From Micromonospora_J zhanjiangensis (GTDB taxonomy: Bacteria; Actinomycetota; Actinomycetes; Mycobacteriales; Micromonosporaceae), in assembly GCF_042650605.1 (NCBI RefSeq), contig NZ_JBHSBN010000013.1:112933-176932 (forward strand): a DNA stretch of 64,000 nucleotides. Direction: 5' to 3'. Below the pieces are notes generated by a model. That model was not told the DNA's origin. It did no database searches and saw only the letters and a list, made by a program, of their open reading frames with translations. This document shows, in pieces, positions 26,001-35,049 of this stretch (position 1 is its first letter; every line of letters begins with the position of its first letter). Both the position numbers and the translations under genes were made by a program.

Positions 26001-26207
26001 CTCGGCGCGGCGGCGCGGATCCGGGCCGAGATCGGCGCGCCGGTGCCGGGCTGCGAGCGGCCCGAGGTCGAGGCGACCGAGAGCGGCCTGCGGGCCGAGT
26101 TGGGCGGGGACGCGTTCCGGCGCGCGCACCAGCAGGGCCGGTCGGCCCCGCTGGACAGCCTCACCGGCGCCGCGCCGCCCGCGCCCACCCGCCCGGTCGC
26201 CGGCTGA
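23013..26207 (+). CDS. AfsR/SARP-like regulator with BTAD, NB-ARC ATPase and TPR domains
   Basis: A 1064-residue protein. Residues 15-95 resemble the OmpR-like DNA-binding part of SARPs (VRLLGPVRLVGPAGPVDL, LLALRPGRPVPATALA) but are short and lack clear recognition-helix features. A BTAD-type helical region follows to about 325. The ATPase domain has a P-loop GPGGAGKTRLAVAVAHRY near 371, a Walker B MLVLDNCEHLLPGC near 446 and LPLAIELAAARTSLL near 545. The last 350 residues are TPR-like helices. GTG at 23013 follows GGGAGGGG. Such proteins activate secondary metabolism or stress genes, with the ATPase as a switch. No biosynthetic cluster is adjacent. Confidence 0.86.
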   Translation: MRMLDQPTAAARLAPTRCEVRLLGPVRLVGPAGPVDLPDDVPVLLGLLALRPGRPVPATALAGPTRPVDRRIGDLTAAFARCGLPDAVRPVRDGYLLRLAGRRIDTVRFGHLLHRARSRAAAGDPGGAAGLFTAALRLWQPERPAGTPAAGWPAGGDADGAARPAADPGVRAVFEAEPMAGCPVDPAGWAAAEVGRLVQARVAAVEERWECGLRLAAAAYSVAGGPTADRDVVLAGQAAVRTAGVAVADLEAAVARHPLRARLWELLLAAAFLAAGRRAAGEVAARAGRTFADQLGVEPGERLRVLAEHARRGDLADRWPVTVPSPRPARAPERPARRPALPVPMTALLGRDDLLAAVLRALGTRRLVTLTGPGGAGKTRLAVAVAHRYAPAAWFVDLSAVDRPAGVAEAVATALGSRPDPVGAAPDTRADPAEAFGPAPAMLVLDNCEHLLPGCRDLVRRLLAGCPQLRILATSRVALRSPAETAVPVPPLASPTPGTGHTIAGLSAHPATRLFLERARGRAGRPVPEDSADDVARLCAELDGLPLAIELAAARTSLLSVAEIVRRTRADLRLLRSPDPTAPDRHRTLTAAVESSVAQLDGPARALFDRLAVFSAGFTRDAAEALGGPDARAALTDLVEASLVVPESGVGTVTRYRMLVPIRRHALARLTAAGDEPAIRDRHARYVLDLAERSEARLRGADQERWLRRLRAEAANLRDAMAWFADRPGDRYGDLRLAATLATYCRLEGRYREGLDWLAAALARRPDAPPGLRARAGIGAAMLAMLYCDYPSAIEHAEVARSACRAAGDRQGEARVELTLGSVAREEARYADSAAHLAAAAALFAECGDEWGAAQAALLRGCTCWLSGDLGRAEPVLRASLRRYERLGDLEAEASALVNLGAVALYRGDPDRAAALLDAALQRFAAIRFPEGIGWAHNLRGVVELRARRTDRAAAHLTASLAAHRQVGDRWRTASVLEALAELARLDGAADRGARLLGAAARIRAEIGAPVPGCERPEVEATESGLRAELGGDAFRRAHQQGRSAPLDSLTGAAPPAPTRPVAG

Positions 26208-26261
26208 GCCGCGTTCCGGCGACGCCGGCCGGGAAGCCAGCCGCGTTCCGGCGACGCCGGC

Positions 26262-26331
26262 CGAGGACCGCGACCGAGGACCGCGACCGAGGACCGCGAC
26301 CGAGGACCGCGACCGAGGACCGCGACCGAGG
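26262..26331. repeat. 13-bp tandem repeat, five units plus a partial
   Basis: CGAGGACCGCGAC repeats five times without interruption between the SARP-like gene and the convergent acetyltransferase gene. A direct repeat of about 24 bp (GCCGCGTTCCGGCGACGCCG) lies just before it. No gene is supported in this gap. Confidence 0.9.
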
Positions 26332-26345
26332 CCGCGGTCACCGAG

Positions 26346-27191
26346 TCAGCCGAGGACCGCGGCCGGTTCGGCGATGCAGGCGGTGCCGATCCGGCGGAAG
26401 CCGGCCCGTAGGTAGACCCGGGCGATGTCCTCGCTGCCGGCGGAGAGGAAGACCAGGTCCACGCCGTCGGCCAACAGGCGCCGGGCCAGCGCGGCGGTGA
26501 GCGCCAGGCCGAGGCCGCGCCGCCGGGCCGCCGGCACGGTGGCCACCCCGGCCAGTTCCGCGACGTCGTCGACCCGCATCGCCATGCCGCTGGCCAGCGC
26601 GCCGTCGCCGGGCAACTCGACCAGCGCCGACAGCCGGGTGCCGGCGGTCGCCCGGGCCCGTTCGGCCTCGATGTCGGCGGGCGCCGGCCGGACCAGCGCG
26701 GCGTCCCGGGCGGCCGGTCCGGCATCACCCCGTCCGGTGCCCGGCGCGCCGAAGCCGACCTGGGCCACCGCGCGGCGCGCTGCCACGTCCGCCGGGAAGC
26801 TCTCCGCCGCCGGGTCGAGGATCCGCACCGGTACGTCCGGCAGCTCCCCGGCGGCCGGCAGCGCGGCCGGGTCCAGCACCATCAGCGGGGCCTCCAGCAC
26901 CGACAGCCCGGCCGAGCGGGCCACCGGCAGCAGGTCGGGGACCCGCTCGTGCACCCACTCGAACGCCTCGGGCAGGCCCAGCTCGCGCTGCCGCTCGCGG
27001 ACGGCGGCGAGGTCGGCCGCCGAGGGCGGTCCGGGGCCGTCGATGCGCGGCCGGGCATAGTACGGGAAACCAGCGTCCTCCCGAACAAAAAGCACCAGAG
27101 GCCCGAAGTCCTCCGCACGGGCGGTATCCCGGGGCACCGCGTCGTAGAAGCGTTCCAGCCGGTCGAACAGCTCACCGCGCTCGTCAGTCAC
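26346..27191 (-). CDS. GNAT-family N-acetyltransferase
   Basis: A 281-residue protein. The C-terminal half is a GNAT domain: VDDVAELAGVATVPAARRRGLG (acetyl-CoA pyrophosphate loop R/Q-x-x-G-x-G/A near residue 220) and ARVYLRAGFRRIGTACIAEPAA. The N-terminal 130 residues (LFDRLERFYDAVPRDTARAED) look like a second, degenerate GNAT half, giving a tandem architecture. GTG start at 27191 with a TACGCT box just upstream. The acceptor substrate is not predictable. It is divergent from gltB. Confidence 0.87.
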   Translation of the reverse strand: MTDERGELFDRLERFYDAVPRDTARAEDFGPLVLFVREDAGFPYYARPRIDGPGPPSAADLAAVRERQRELGLPEAFEWVHERVPDLLPVARSAGLSVLEAPLMVLDPAALPAAGELPDVPVRILDPAAESFPADVAARRAVAQVGFGAPGTGRGDAGPAARDAALVRPAPADIEAERARATAGTRLSALVELPGDGALASGMAMRVDDVAELAGVATVPAARRRGLGLALTAALARRLLADGVDLVFLSAGSEDIARVYLRAGFRRIGTACIAEPAAVLG

Positions 27192-27340
27192 GCGCGCGAG
27201 CGTACCTGTCCCAGTACGTGGAAGGTGTGATCATTTACTACTGGTGGATCGGGGTTGCCCCTAACGTACACTCAATAATCCCCACCCAGGGCCGACGTCG
27301 TCCCGACCGTGACAGCACGTGAACGACGACAGGAGGCCCG

Positions 27341-30300
27341 GTGGCTTTCTCGTACCCTCTCCCGCCGCAAAACCGCCCGGCCGGCGACCGGACCGGGCTG
27401 TACGACCCGGCGTACGAACACGACGCCTGTGGTGTGGCGTTCGTCGCCGACCTGCACGGCCGGCGCTCGCACGAGGTAGTGGCGGGCGGGTTGTCCGCGC
27501 TGTGCCGGCTCGACCATCGCGGCGCCCGAGGGGCCGAACCGAACACCGGCGACGGCGCCGGGATCATGATCCAGGTCCCCGACGGCTTCCTCCGGGAGGC
27601 CGTCGATCTCTCCCTCCCCCCGGCCGGGCAGTACGCCACCGGTCTGGTCTTCCTGCCCGCCGACCCGGACGAGGAACTGCGCGCCCGCCGGGTGGTGGAG
27701 AAGTACGCGCTGGTCGAGGGCGCTGAGATCATCGGCTGGCGGGACGTACCGGTGCGGCCGGACGGCCTGGGCGAGACGGCGGACGCCGCCCGGCCCCGGA
27801 TCCGGCAGGTGTTCCTCGCCGCCCACCGGCTGACCGGCTCGCCGGCCGGCCCGGCCGGCGAACCGCTGGCCGGGCTGGAACTGGACCGGGTCGCCTTCTG
27901 CGTCCGCAAGCAGGCCGAGCGGGAGACCGCCCAGCGCGGCGTGCCGGCCTACTTCCCGTCGCTGTCGGCCCGGACCATGGTCTACAAGGGCATGCTCACC
28001 CCGGACCAGTTGCCGGCCTTCTACCCGGACCTGACCGACCCGCGGGTGACCAGCGCCATCGCCCTGGTGCACTCCCGGTTCTCCACCAACACCTTCCCGT
28101 CCTGGCCGTTGGCGCACCCGTACCGGTTGATCGCCCACAACGGCGAGATCAACACCATCCGCGGCAACAAGAACTGGATGCAGGCCAGGGAAGCGGCGCT
28201 CGCGAGCGACAGTTCCGACAAGGGCGGCGGAGCCGCCCACCACATCCCCGGCAACATCAAGCGGCTGTTCCCGGTCTGCACCCCCGGCGGCTCCGACTCG
28301 GCCACCTTCGACGAGGTGCTCGAACTGCTGCACCTGGCCGGTCGCAGCCTGCCGCACGCGGTGCTGATGATGATCCCCGAGGCGTGGGAGAACGACCCGG
28401 ACATGACGCCCGCGAAGCGGGCCTTTTACCGCTTCCACGCCAGCCTGATGGAGCCCTGGGACGGGCCGGCCTCGGTCGCCTTCACCGACGGCACGCTGGT
28501 CGGCGCCGTACTCGACCGCAACGGCCTGCGGCCGGGCCGCTGGTGGCGCACCGTCGACGGGCTCGTCGTGCTGGGCAGCGAGGCCGGCGTGCTGGACCTC
28601 GACCCGGCCAGCGTGGTGGCCAAGGGCCGGTTGCAGCCGGGCCGGATGTTCCTGGTCGACACCGCGGCCGGCCGGATCGTCACCGACGACGAGATCAAGG
28701 CCGAACTCGCCGCCGAGCACCCGTACGACGACTGGCTGCATGCCGGCCTGATCGACCTGGCCGACCTGCCGCCACGCGAGCACATCGTCTACACCCACGA
28801 CTCGGTCCGGCGCCGGCAGCAGACCTTCGGCTACACCGAGGAGGAGCTGAAGATCCTGCTCGGCCCGATGGCCCGCACCGGGGCCGAGCCGCTCGGCTCG
28901 ATGGGCACCGACACCCCGGTCTCGCCGCTGTCCACCAAGCCGCGGCTGCTCTACGACTACTTCCACCAGCTCTTCGCCCAGGTGACCAACCCGCCGCTGG
29001 ACGCCATCCGCGAGGAACTGGTGACCAGCCTGCAGCAGACCATCGGGCCGGAGGGCAACCTGCTCGACCCGGGCCCGGCGAGCTGCCGGCAGGTGGCCCT
29101 GCCGTACCCGATCATCGACAACGACGAGCTGGCCAAGCTGCTGTCCATCGACGAGGACGGCGACCTGCCCGGCTTCAAGGCGGTCCGGGTCTCCGGGCTC
29201 TATCGGCTGCGCGACGGTGCCGCCGGCCTCAAGGCCCGGCTGACCGAGATCTGCCGGCACGTCTCCGAGGCCATCGAGGACGGCGTACGGATCCTGGTGC
29301 TCTCCGACCGGGACTCCACCGCCGACCTGGTGCCCATCCCGTCGCTGCTGCTCACCGCGGCCGTGCACCAGCACCTGGTCCGGGAGCAGACCCGCACCCA
29401 GATCGCCCTGATCGTCGAGTCCGGCGACTGCCGCGAGGTGCACCACGCGGCGGTGCTGATCGGGTACGGCGCCGCCGCGGTCAACCCGTACCTGGCCTTC
29501 GAGTCGGTGGAGGACCTGATCGCCACCGGCGCGCTGCCCGGCCTGGAACCCCGGCAGGCGATCCGCAACTACGTCAAGGCGCTCGGCAAGGGCGTCCTGA
29601 AGATCATGTCCAAGATGGGCATCTCCACCGTCTCGTCGTACTGCGGTGCCCAGGTCTTCGAGGCCGTCGGCCTGGACGCCCGGCTGGTCGAGCGCTACTT
29701 CCGGGGAACCCCGTCCACCATCGGCGGGATCGGGCTGACCGAGCTGCACGCCGAGATCGCCGCCCGGCACGCGGTGGCCTGGCCGCCGGGCGCCGGACCG
29801 ACCGACGACGGACCGGCCGGCACCGACCACCGCGCCGCCGACCGTCGCCCCGCCACCGACGGCGGGTCGGCGGCCGACGGGCGGCCCGCGCCGCGCCGGC
29901 TCACCGTGGGCGGCGAGTACCAGTGGCGCCGCGACGGCGAGCTGCACCTGTTCAACCCGGAGACGGTCTTCCTGCTGCAGCACGCCACCCGCAGCCGGCA
30001 GTACGACGTCTTCCGCCGCTACACCGCCACCGTCGACGACCTGGCCGCCCGGGGCGGTTCGCTGCGCGGCCTGTTCCGGATCCGCGAGGGCGTCCGGGAA
30101 CCCGTGCCGCCGGACCAGGTCGAGCCGGCCAGCGAGATCGTCAAGCGGTTCGCCACCGGCGCCATGTCGTACGGGTCCATCTCGGCCGAGGCGCACGAGA
30201 CCCTGGCGGTGGCGATGAACCGGCTCGGTGGCCGGTCCAACACCGGTGAGGGCGGCGAGGACGTCGACCGGCTGCACGACCCGCTGCGCCGCTCGGCGGT

Positions 30301-32272
30301 CAAGCAGATCGCCAGCGGCCGGTTCGGCGTCACCAGCGAGTACCTGGTCAACGCCGACGACCTGCAGATCAAGATGGCGCAGGGCGCCAAGCCCGGCGAG
30401 GGCGGGCAGTTGCCCGGCAACAAGGTCTGGCCGTGGATCGCCCGGACCCGGCACGCCACCCCCGGCGTCGGGCTGATCTCCCCGCCGCCGCACCACGACA
30501 TCTACTCCATCGAGGACCTGGCCCAGCTCGTGCACGACCTGAAGTGCGTCAACCCGACCGCCCGGGTGCACGTCAAGCTGGTCAGCGAGGTCGGCGTCGG
30601 CACCGTCGCCGCGGGCGTGGCCAAGCTCAAGGCCGACGTCATCCTGATCGCCGGCCACGACGGCGGCACCGGCGCGTCCCCGCTCAACTCGCTCAAGCAC
30701 GCCGGCACCCCGTGGGAGCTGGGCCTGGCCGAGGCGCAGCAGACGCTGCTGCTCAACGGGCTGCGCGACCGGGTCACCGTGCAGGTCGACGGCCAGCTCA
30801 AGACCGGCCGGGACGTGCTGATCGCGGCGCTGCTCGGCGCCGAGGAGTACGGCTTCGCCACCGCCCCGCTGATCGTCTCCGGCTGCGTGATGATGCGGGT
30901 CTGCCACCTGGACACCTGCCCGGTCGGCATCGCCACCCAGAACCCGGTGCTGCGCGAGCGGTACACCGGCCGGCCCGAGTTCGTGGAGAACTTCTTCCTC
31001 TTCCTCGCCGAGGAGGTCCGCGGCTACCTCGCCGAGCTGGGCTTCCGCACCCTCGACGAGGCGATCGGCGCCTCCGAACTGCTCGACTTCGTCCCGGCGG
31101 TGGAGCACTGGAAGGGCAAGGGCCTGGACCTGACCCCGGTGCTCGCCGCGCCGATCGTGCCCTCCGGCGCCGCCCGACGCGGCGTACGGGCCCAGGACCA
31201 CGGCCTGGAGCGGGCCCTGGACAACGAACTGCTGGCCCTGGCCGCCCCGGCCCTGGGCGAGCCGGTCTCGTGGACGTCGGCGCCCGGCCAGCAGGCACGG
31301 GCGACGGCGTCGGTCACGCCGGTGCGGGCCCGGGTCGCGGTGCGCAACGAGCACCGCAGCGTCGGTGCGATGCTCGGCGGCGAGGTGACCCGCCGGTTCG
31401 GCGGTGCCGGCCTGCCGGCCGACACGATCGAGTTCACCCTGACCGGCACCGCCGGCCAGTCCTTCGGCGCGTTCCTGCCGCCCGGCGTCACGCTGCGGCT
31501 GTTCGGCGACGCCAACGACTACGTCGGCAAGGGCCTGTCCGGCGGCCGGCTCGTGGTCCGCCCCGACCCGACCGCGCCGTTCGTGGCCCGGCCGGTCGAC
31601 GGACCGGAGGCGGGCCGGCCGGCCGTCGGCTCCCGGGCCGAGGACCAGATCATCGCGGGCAACACCATCCTGTACGGCGCCACCGCCGGCGAACTGCTGC
31701 TGCGCGGCCGGGTCGGCGAACGGTTCGCGGTCCGCAACTCCGGCGCGGTGGCTGTCGTCGAAGGCGTCGGCGACCACGGCTGCGAGTACATGACCGGCGG
31801 CACGGTGGTGGTGCTCGGCCCGACCGGCCGCAACTTCGCCGCCGGCATGTCCGGCGGCACCGCGTACGTCTGGCGGCTGGACCCGCGGCGGGTCAACACC
31901 GAACTGGTCGACCTGGCCCCGCCCAGCGACGACGAGCGGGGCACCCTGCACAACCTGGTCCAGCGGCACTTCGCCGAGACCGACTCGGCCATCGCCGAGG
32001 AGCTGCTCAAGCGCTGGCCCGAGGCGGTGGAGGAGTTCACCGCCGTGGTGCCCCGCGACTACAAGCGGGTCCGGCAGATCATGCGGGAGGCCGAGGCGGC
32101 CGGCCTGGACGTCGACGAGGCCGTGATGTCGGCGCTGTCCGCCCCGCGTACCGATCCCGGCGGCGCGGTCGGCGCCCCGGTCGGCACCCCACCCACCGCC
32201 GTCGGCGCGGGCACCGCCGACTCCGCCGCCGCCGACGCGACCCACGACAACCCGGAGGTGTCCCGTGCCTGA
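27341..32272 (+). CDS. gltB: Glutamate synthase (NADPH) large subunit
   Basis: A 1643-residue enzyme making glutamate from glutamine and 2-oxoglutarate. The glutaminase domain should be cut before the Cys of YEHDACGVAFVADLHG near residue 31. The central and FMN-barrel domains carry SAEAHETLAVAMNRLGGRSNTGEGGED and the loop with the 3Fe-4S cysteines (CVMMRVCHLDTCPVG, near 1181-1193). A C-terminal beta-helix with repeated Gly motifs follows. It is longer than the usual 1500 or so residues. Part of the excess is a Thr/Asp/Ala-rich insert near residues 817-855 (GPTDDGPAGTDHRAADRRPAT) and an Ala-rich C-terminus. AGGAGG lies 4 bases before the GTG. Confidence 0.97.
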   Translation: MAFSYPLPPQNRPAGDRTGLYDPAYEHDACGVAFVADLHGRRSHEVVAGGLSALCRLDHRGARGAEPNTGDGAGIMIQVPDGFLREAVDLSLPPAGQYATGLVFLPADPDEELRARRVVEKYALVEGAEIIGWRDVPVRPDGLGETADAARPRIRQVFLAAHRLTGSPAGPAGEPLAGLELDRVAFCVRKQAERETAQRGVPAYFPSLSARTMVYKGMLTPDQLPAFYPDLTDPRVTSAIALVHSRFSTNTFPSWPLAHPYRLIAHNGEINTIRGNKNWMQAREAALASDSSDKGGGAAHHIPGNIKRLFPVCTPGGSDSATFDEVLELLHLAGRSLPHAVLMMIPEAWENDPDMTPAKRAFYRFHASLMEPWDGPASVAFTDGTLVGAVLDRNGLRPGRWWRTVDGLVVLGSEAGVLDLDPASVVAKGRLQPGRMFLVDTAAGRIVTDDEIKAELAAEHPYDDWLHAGLIDLADLPPREHIVYTHDSVRRRQQTFGYTEEELKILLGPMARTGAEPLGSMGTDTPVSPLSTKPRLLYDYFHQLFAQVTNPPLDAIREELVTSLQQTIGPEGNLLDPGPASCRQVALPYPIIDNDELAKLLSIDEDGDLPGFKAVRVSGLYRLRDGAAGLKARLTEICRHVSEAIEDGVRILVLSDRDSTADLVPIPSLLLTAAVHQHLVREQTRTQIALIVESGDCREVHHAAVLIGYGAAAVNPYLAFESVEDLIATGALPGLEPRQAIRNYVKALGKGVLKIMSKMGISTVSSYCGAQVFEAVGLDARLVERYFRGTPSTIGGIGLTELHAEIAARHAVAWPPGAGPTDDGPAGTDHRAADRRPATDGGSAADGRPAPRRLTVGGEYQWRRDGELHLFNPETVFLLQHATRSRQYDVFRRYTATVDDLAARGGSLRGLFRIREGVREPVPPDQVEPASEIVKRFATGAMSYGSISAEAHETLAVAMNRLGGRSNTGEGGEDVDRLHDPLRRSAVKQIASGRFGVTSEYLVNADDLQIKMAQGAKPGEGGQLPGNKVWPWIARTRHATPGVGLISPPPHHDIYSIEDLAQLVHDLKCVNPTARVHVKLVSEVGVGTVAAGVAKLKADVILIAGHDGGTGASPLNSLKHAGTPWELGLAEAQQTLLLNGLRDRVTVQVDGQLKTGRDVLIAALLGAEEYGFATAPLIVSGCVMMRVCHLDTCPVGIATQNPVLRERYTGRPEFVENFFLFLAEEVRGYLAELGFRTLDEAIGASELLDFVPAVEHWKGKGLDLTPVLAAPIVPSGAARRGVRAQDHGLERALDNELLALAAPALGEPVSWTSAPGQQARATASVTPVRARVAVRNEHRSVGAMLGGEVTRRFGGAGLPADTIEFTLTGTAGQSFGAFLPPGVTLRLFGDANDYVGKGLSGGRLVVRPDPTAPFVARPVDGPEAGRPAVGSRAEDQIIAGNTILYGATAGELLLRGRVGERFAVRNSGAVAVVEGVGDHGCEYMTGGTVVVLGPTGRNFAAGMSGGTAYVWRLDPRRVNTELVDLAPPSDDERGTLHNLVQRHFAETDSAIAEELLKRWPEAVEEFTAVVPRDYKRVRQIMREAEAAGLDVDEAVMSALSAPRTDPGGAVGAPVGTPPTAVGAGTADSAAADATHDNPEVSRA

Positions 32273-33770
32273 CCCGAGCGGTTTCCTGCGCGCCGACCGG
32301 CGGTTGCCGGCCCGCCGCCCGGTGCCGGTGCGGATCAGCGACTGGCGGGAGGTCTACCCGACCGCGTCGGACGAGCTGATCCGCGAGCAGGCCGGCCGCT
32401 GCATGGACTGCGGCATCCCGTTCTGCCACGACGGGTGCCCGCTGGGCAACCGGATCCCGGACTGGAACGACCTGGTCCGCACCGGCGACTGGGCGTCCGC
32501 GATCGGGTCGCTGCACGCCACCAACAACTTCCCGGAGTTCACCGGCCGGCTCTGTCCGGCGCCCTGCGAGGCCGCCTGCGTGCTCGGCGTACCCGGGCGG
32601 GCCGGCACCCCCACCGCCGACGGGCCGGGAGCGGTGACCATCAAGCAGGTCGAGGTCGAGATCATCAACCGGGCCTTCGACGCCGACCTGGTCACCCCGC
32701 AGGCCCGGCCGGTGTCCACCGGGCGCCGGGTCGCGGTGGTCGGATCCGGCCCGGCCGGCCTGGCCGCCGCCCAGCAACTGGTCCGCGCCGGGCACGCGGT
32801 CACCGTGTACGAACGCGACGACGCGATCGGCGGCCTGCTGCGCTACGGCATCCCGGACTTCAAGCTGGAGAAGGAACACATCGACCGGCGGCTGGCCCAG
32901 CTCGCCGCCGAGGGGGTCGAGTTCCGTACCGGGGTGGCCGTCGGTGTGGACGTCACCGCCGACCAGCTCCGCTCGGCGTACGACGCGGTGGTGCTGGCCT
33001 GCGGCGCGCTCGCCGGCCGGGACACGCCGGCCACTCCCGGGCGTGGCCTGCGCGGCGTGCACCAGGCGATGGAGCACCTGGTCGCGGCGAACCGGGTGGT
33101 CGCCGGCCGGGAACCGGCCGCCGCGGTGGACGCGGCGGGCAAGCACGTGGTCATCATCGGCGGCGGGGACACCGCGGCCGACTGCCTGGGCGTGGCGCAC
33201 CGGCAGGGCGCGGCCGGCGTGCACCAGCTGGACCTCTACCCGCAGCCACCGTCGGCCCGGGACGCGGCCCGGGACCCGTGGCCCACCTGGCCGTGGATCC
33301 TGCGCAGCTACCCGGCCCACGAGGAGGGCGGCGAGCGGGTGTTCGCGGTCGCCGTCCAGGAGTTCGTCGACGACGGCACCGGCGCGGTCCGGGCGGTCCG
33401 GATCGCCGAGGTCACGGTCGAGAAGCGGAACGGCGAGCGGATCATGACGGTGGTTCCGGGCACCGAACGGGAACTGCCGGCCGACCTGGTGCTGCTGGCG
33501 ATCGGGTTCGAGGGCACCGAGCGGCAGCCGCTGCTGGAGCAGTTCGGCGTGGCCCGCAACGCCCGGGGCGCGGTGGACACCGACGCCGACTGGCAGGCCG
33601 CCGACGGGGTCTTCGTGGCCGGCGACATGCACCGCGGCGCGTCCCTGGTGGTCTGGGCCATCGCCGAGGGCCGGGCCGCCGCCGCGGCCGCGCACCGGTA
33701 CCTCAGCGGCACCGGTGACCTGCCGGCACCCGTCGCACCGGCCACCCAACCGCTCGGCGCCCTGCTCTGA
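32265..33770 (+). CDS. gltD: Glutamate synthase small subunit
   Basis: A 501-residue electron-transfer subunit that passes electrons from NADPH to GltB. Two N-terminal cysteine clusters (CMDCGIPFCHDGCPLGNRIPDW and CPAPCEAACVLGV) hold 4Fe-4S centres. The FAD site is VAVVGSGPAGLAAAQQLVRAGH and the NADPH site is VVIIGGGDTAADCLGVAHR. It overlaps the gltB end by 8 bases with GGAGG before the GTG, so the subunits are co-translated. Confidence 0.97.
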   Translation: MPDPSGFLRADRRLPARRPVPVRISDWREVYPTASDELIREQAGRCMDCGIPFCHDGCPLGNRIPDWNDLVRTGDWASAIGSLHATNNFPEFTGRLCPAPCEAACVLGVPGRAGTPTADGPGAVTIKQVEVEIINRAFDADLVTPQARPVSTGRRVAVVGSGPAGLAAAQQLVRAGHAVTVYERDDAIGGLLRYGIPDFKLEKEHIDRRLAQLAAEGVEFRTGVAVGVDVTADQLRSAYDAVVLACGALAGRDTPATPGRGLRGVHQAMEHLVAANRVVAGREPAAAVDAAGKHVVIIGGGDTAADCLGVAHRQGAAGVHQLDLYPQPPSARDAARDPWPTWPWILRSYPAHEEGGERVFAVAVQEFVDDGTGAVRAVRIAEVTVEKRNGERIMTVVPGTERELPADLVLLAIGFEGTERQPLLEQFGVARNARGAVDTDADWQAADGVFVAGDMHRGASLVVWAIAEGRAAAAAAHRYLSGTGDLPAPVAPATQPLGALL

Positions 33771-33828
33771 CCGTTCCGGCCGGGGCCGGCCACCGTCCCG
33801 TGGCCGGCCACCGCGGCGCCGCGGGTGG

Positions 33829-34902
33829 TCAGCTCGCCACGGCGCCACGCGGGCCGGCCGTGCGTTCGGCCTCGATCAGCCGGACCAGGTCGCCGGCGGC
33901 CATCGGGCGCAGCCGGCGCCAGCCGGTCCCGGCCCACAGGTGCAGCGCGTCGGCGTCGCCGTGCCGGGCGGCGGCGGCGCGCAGCGGCCGGGTGAGCTGG
34001 TGCACGGACGGGTAGCCGGCGGGGGCCGCCGCGGCGTACCCGACCATGAACTCGTTCACCAGCCCCCGGGCGGTGCGCCCGGTGAAGGCCCGGGTGAACG
34101 CCGTCGCGGCGTACCGGTCGTCCCGCAACGCCCGGCGGTGGGTGGCGTTCGTGCCCGATTCCGGGCAGTCCAGGAAGGCGGTGCCCAGTTGGGCGCCGAT
34201 CGCACCGACGGCCAGCACCGACGCCACGTCCGAGCCGTCCATCAGGCCGCCCGTGCCGATCAACGGCAGCGGGCCCGCGGCCCGGATCCGGGACAACAGC
34301 TCGGCCAGCGGCTGGGCGCCGGCACCCGGTGCGGCGGCGGGATCGTCGACGAAGCTGGCCCGGTGCCCGCCCGCCGCGTCGCCCTGCACCACCAGGAGGT
34401 CCACGCCGGCGGCCTGACCGGCCGTGGCCTCGGCGACCGTCGTGACGGTCAGCGCCACCACCGTGCCGCGGTCCCGCAGCCGACGGACGTCCGCCGCCGA
34501 GGGGCAGCCGAAGGTGAAACTGACCAGGGGCACCGGGTCCGACGCCAGCAGATCGAGCTTGGCCGGATAGTCGTCGTCGTCCGGGTGCGGCGTGCCGAGG
34601 GCGACGCCCAGCCGGGTCGCCAGCGGGGTCAGGACGTGGGCGTACCCGGCGATGTCGTCCACCGTCCCCCGGTCGGGCCCGGGCACGAAGACGTTGACAC
34701 CGAACGCGCCACCGGTGAGTGACCGGACCCGGGCCAGCTCACCGGCCAGGTCCGCGGCCGAGCGGTAGCCGGCGGCGAGAAATCCGAGCCCACCGGCCTC
34801 GGTGACCGCCGTGACCAACTCGGGCGTGCTCGGGCCGCCGGCCATCGGCGCCGCGACGACGGGCGTCCGGAGGCCCAACCCGGTGAGGACGTTCCCTGAC
34901 AT
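33829..34902 (-). CDS. Nitronate monooxygenase / 2-nitropropane dioxygenase family
   Basis: A 357-residue FMN TIM barrel. It opens with LGLRTPVVAAPMAGGPSTPELVTAV, has VTTVAEATAGQAAGVDLLVVQGDAAGGHR (the Gly-rich FMN loop with the catalytic-region His) and PLIGTGGLMDGSDVASVLAVGAIGAQLGTAFL for phosphate binding. I start at ATG 34902, where the family N-terminus begins and a CAGACT box lies 6 bases upstream; the frame extends further but without homologous-looking sequence. It oxidises alkyl nitronates such as propionate-3-nitronate in relatives. It is convergent with gltD. Confidence 0.9.
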   Translation of the reverse strand: MSGNVLTGLGLRTPVVAAPMAGGPSTPELVTAVTEAGGLGFLAAGYRSAADLAGELARVRSLTGGAFGVNVFVPGPDRGTVDDIAGYAHVLTPLATRLGVALGTPHPDDDDYPAKLDLLASDPVPLVSFTFGCPSAADVRRLRDRGTVVALTVTTVAEATAGQAAGVDLLVVQGDAAGGHRASFVDDPAAAPGAGAQPLAELLSRIRAAGPLPLIGTGGLMDGSDVASVLAVGAIGAQLGTAFLDCPESGTNATHRRALRDDRYAATAFTRAFTGRTARGLVNEFMVGYAAAAPAGYPSVHQLTRPLRAAAARHGDADALHLWAGTGWRRLRPMAAGDLVRLIEAERTAGPRGAVAS

Positions 34903-35049
34903 CCGCCCAGTCTGCCCCGCGAGGTCGGGCGATTGAGTTCGGGGCCGGCGCGGTAGCAGCGCAGGCGATCGCAGGAGCGTGACGCGGACCACCTGCGCCC
35001 CGACGCCCACCCGACCGCCCCGGGTGGGCGCTGACCGCCGGCGAAAGGA

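Noticed and set aside
27272..32245. A 1657-residue minus-strand frame opposite gltB
   Set aside because: It is an antisense shadow; no domains, composition skewed to Gly/Arg/Val/Gln, and gltB is unmistakable on the other strand.
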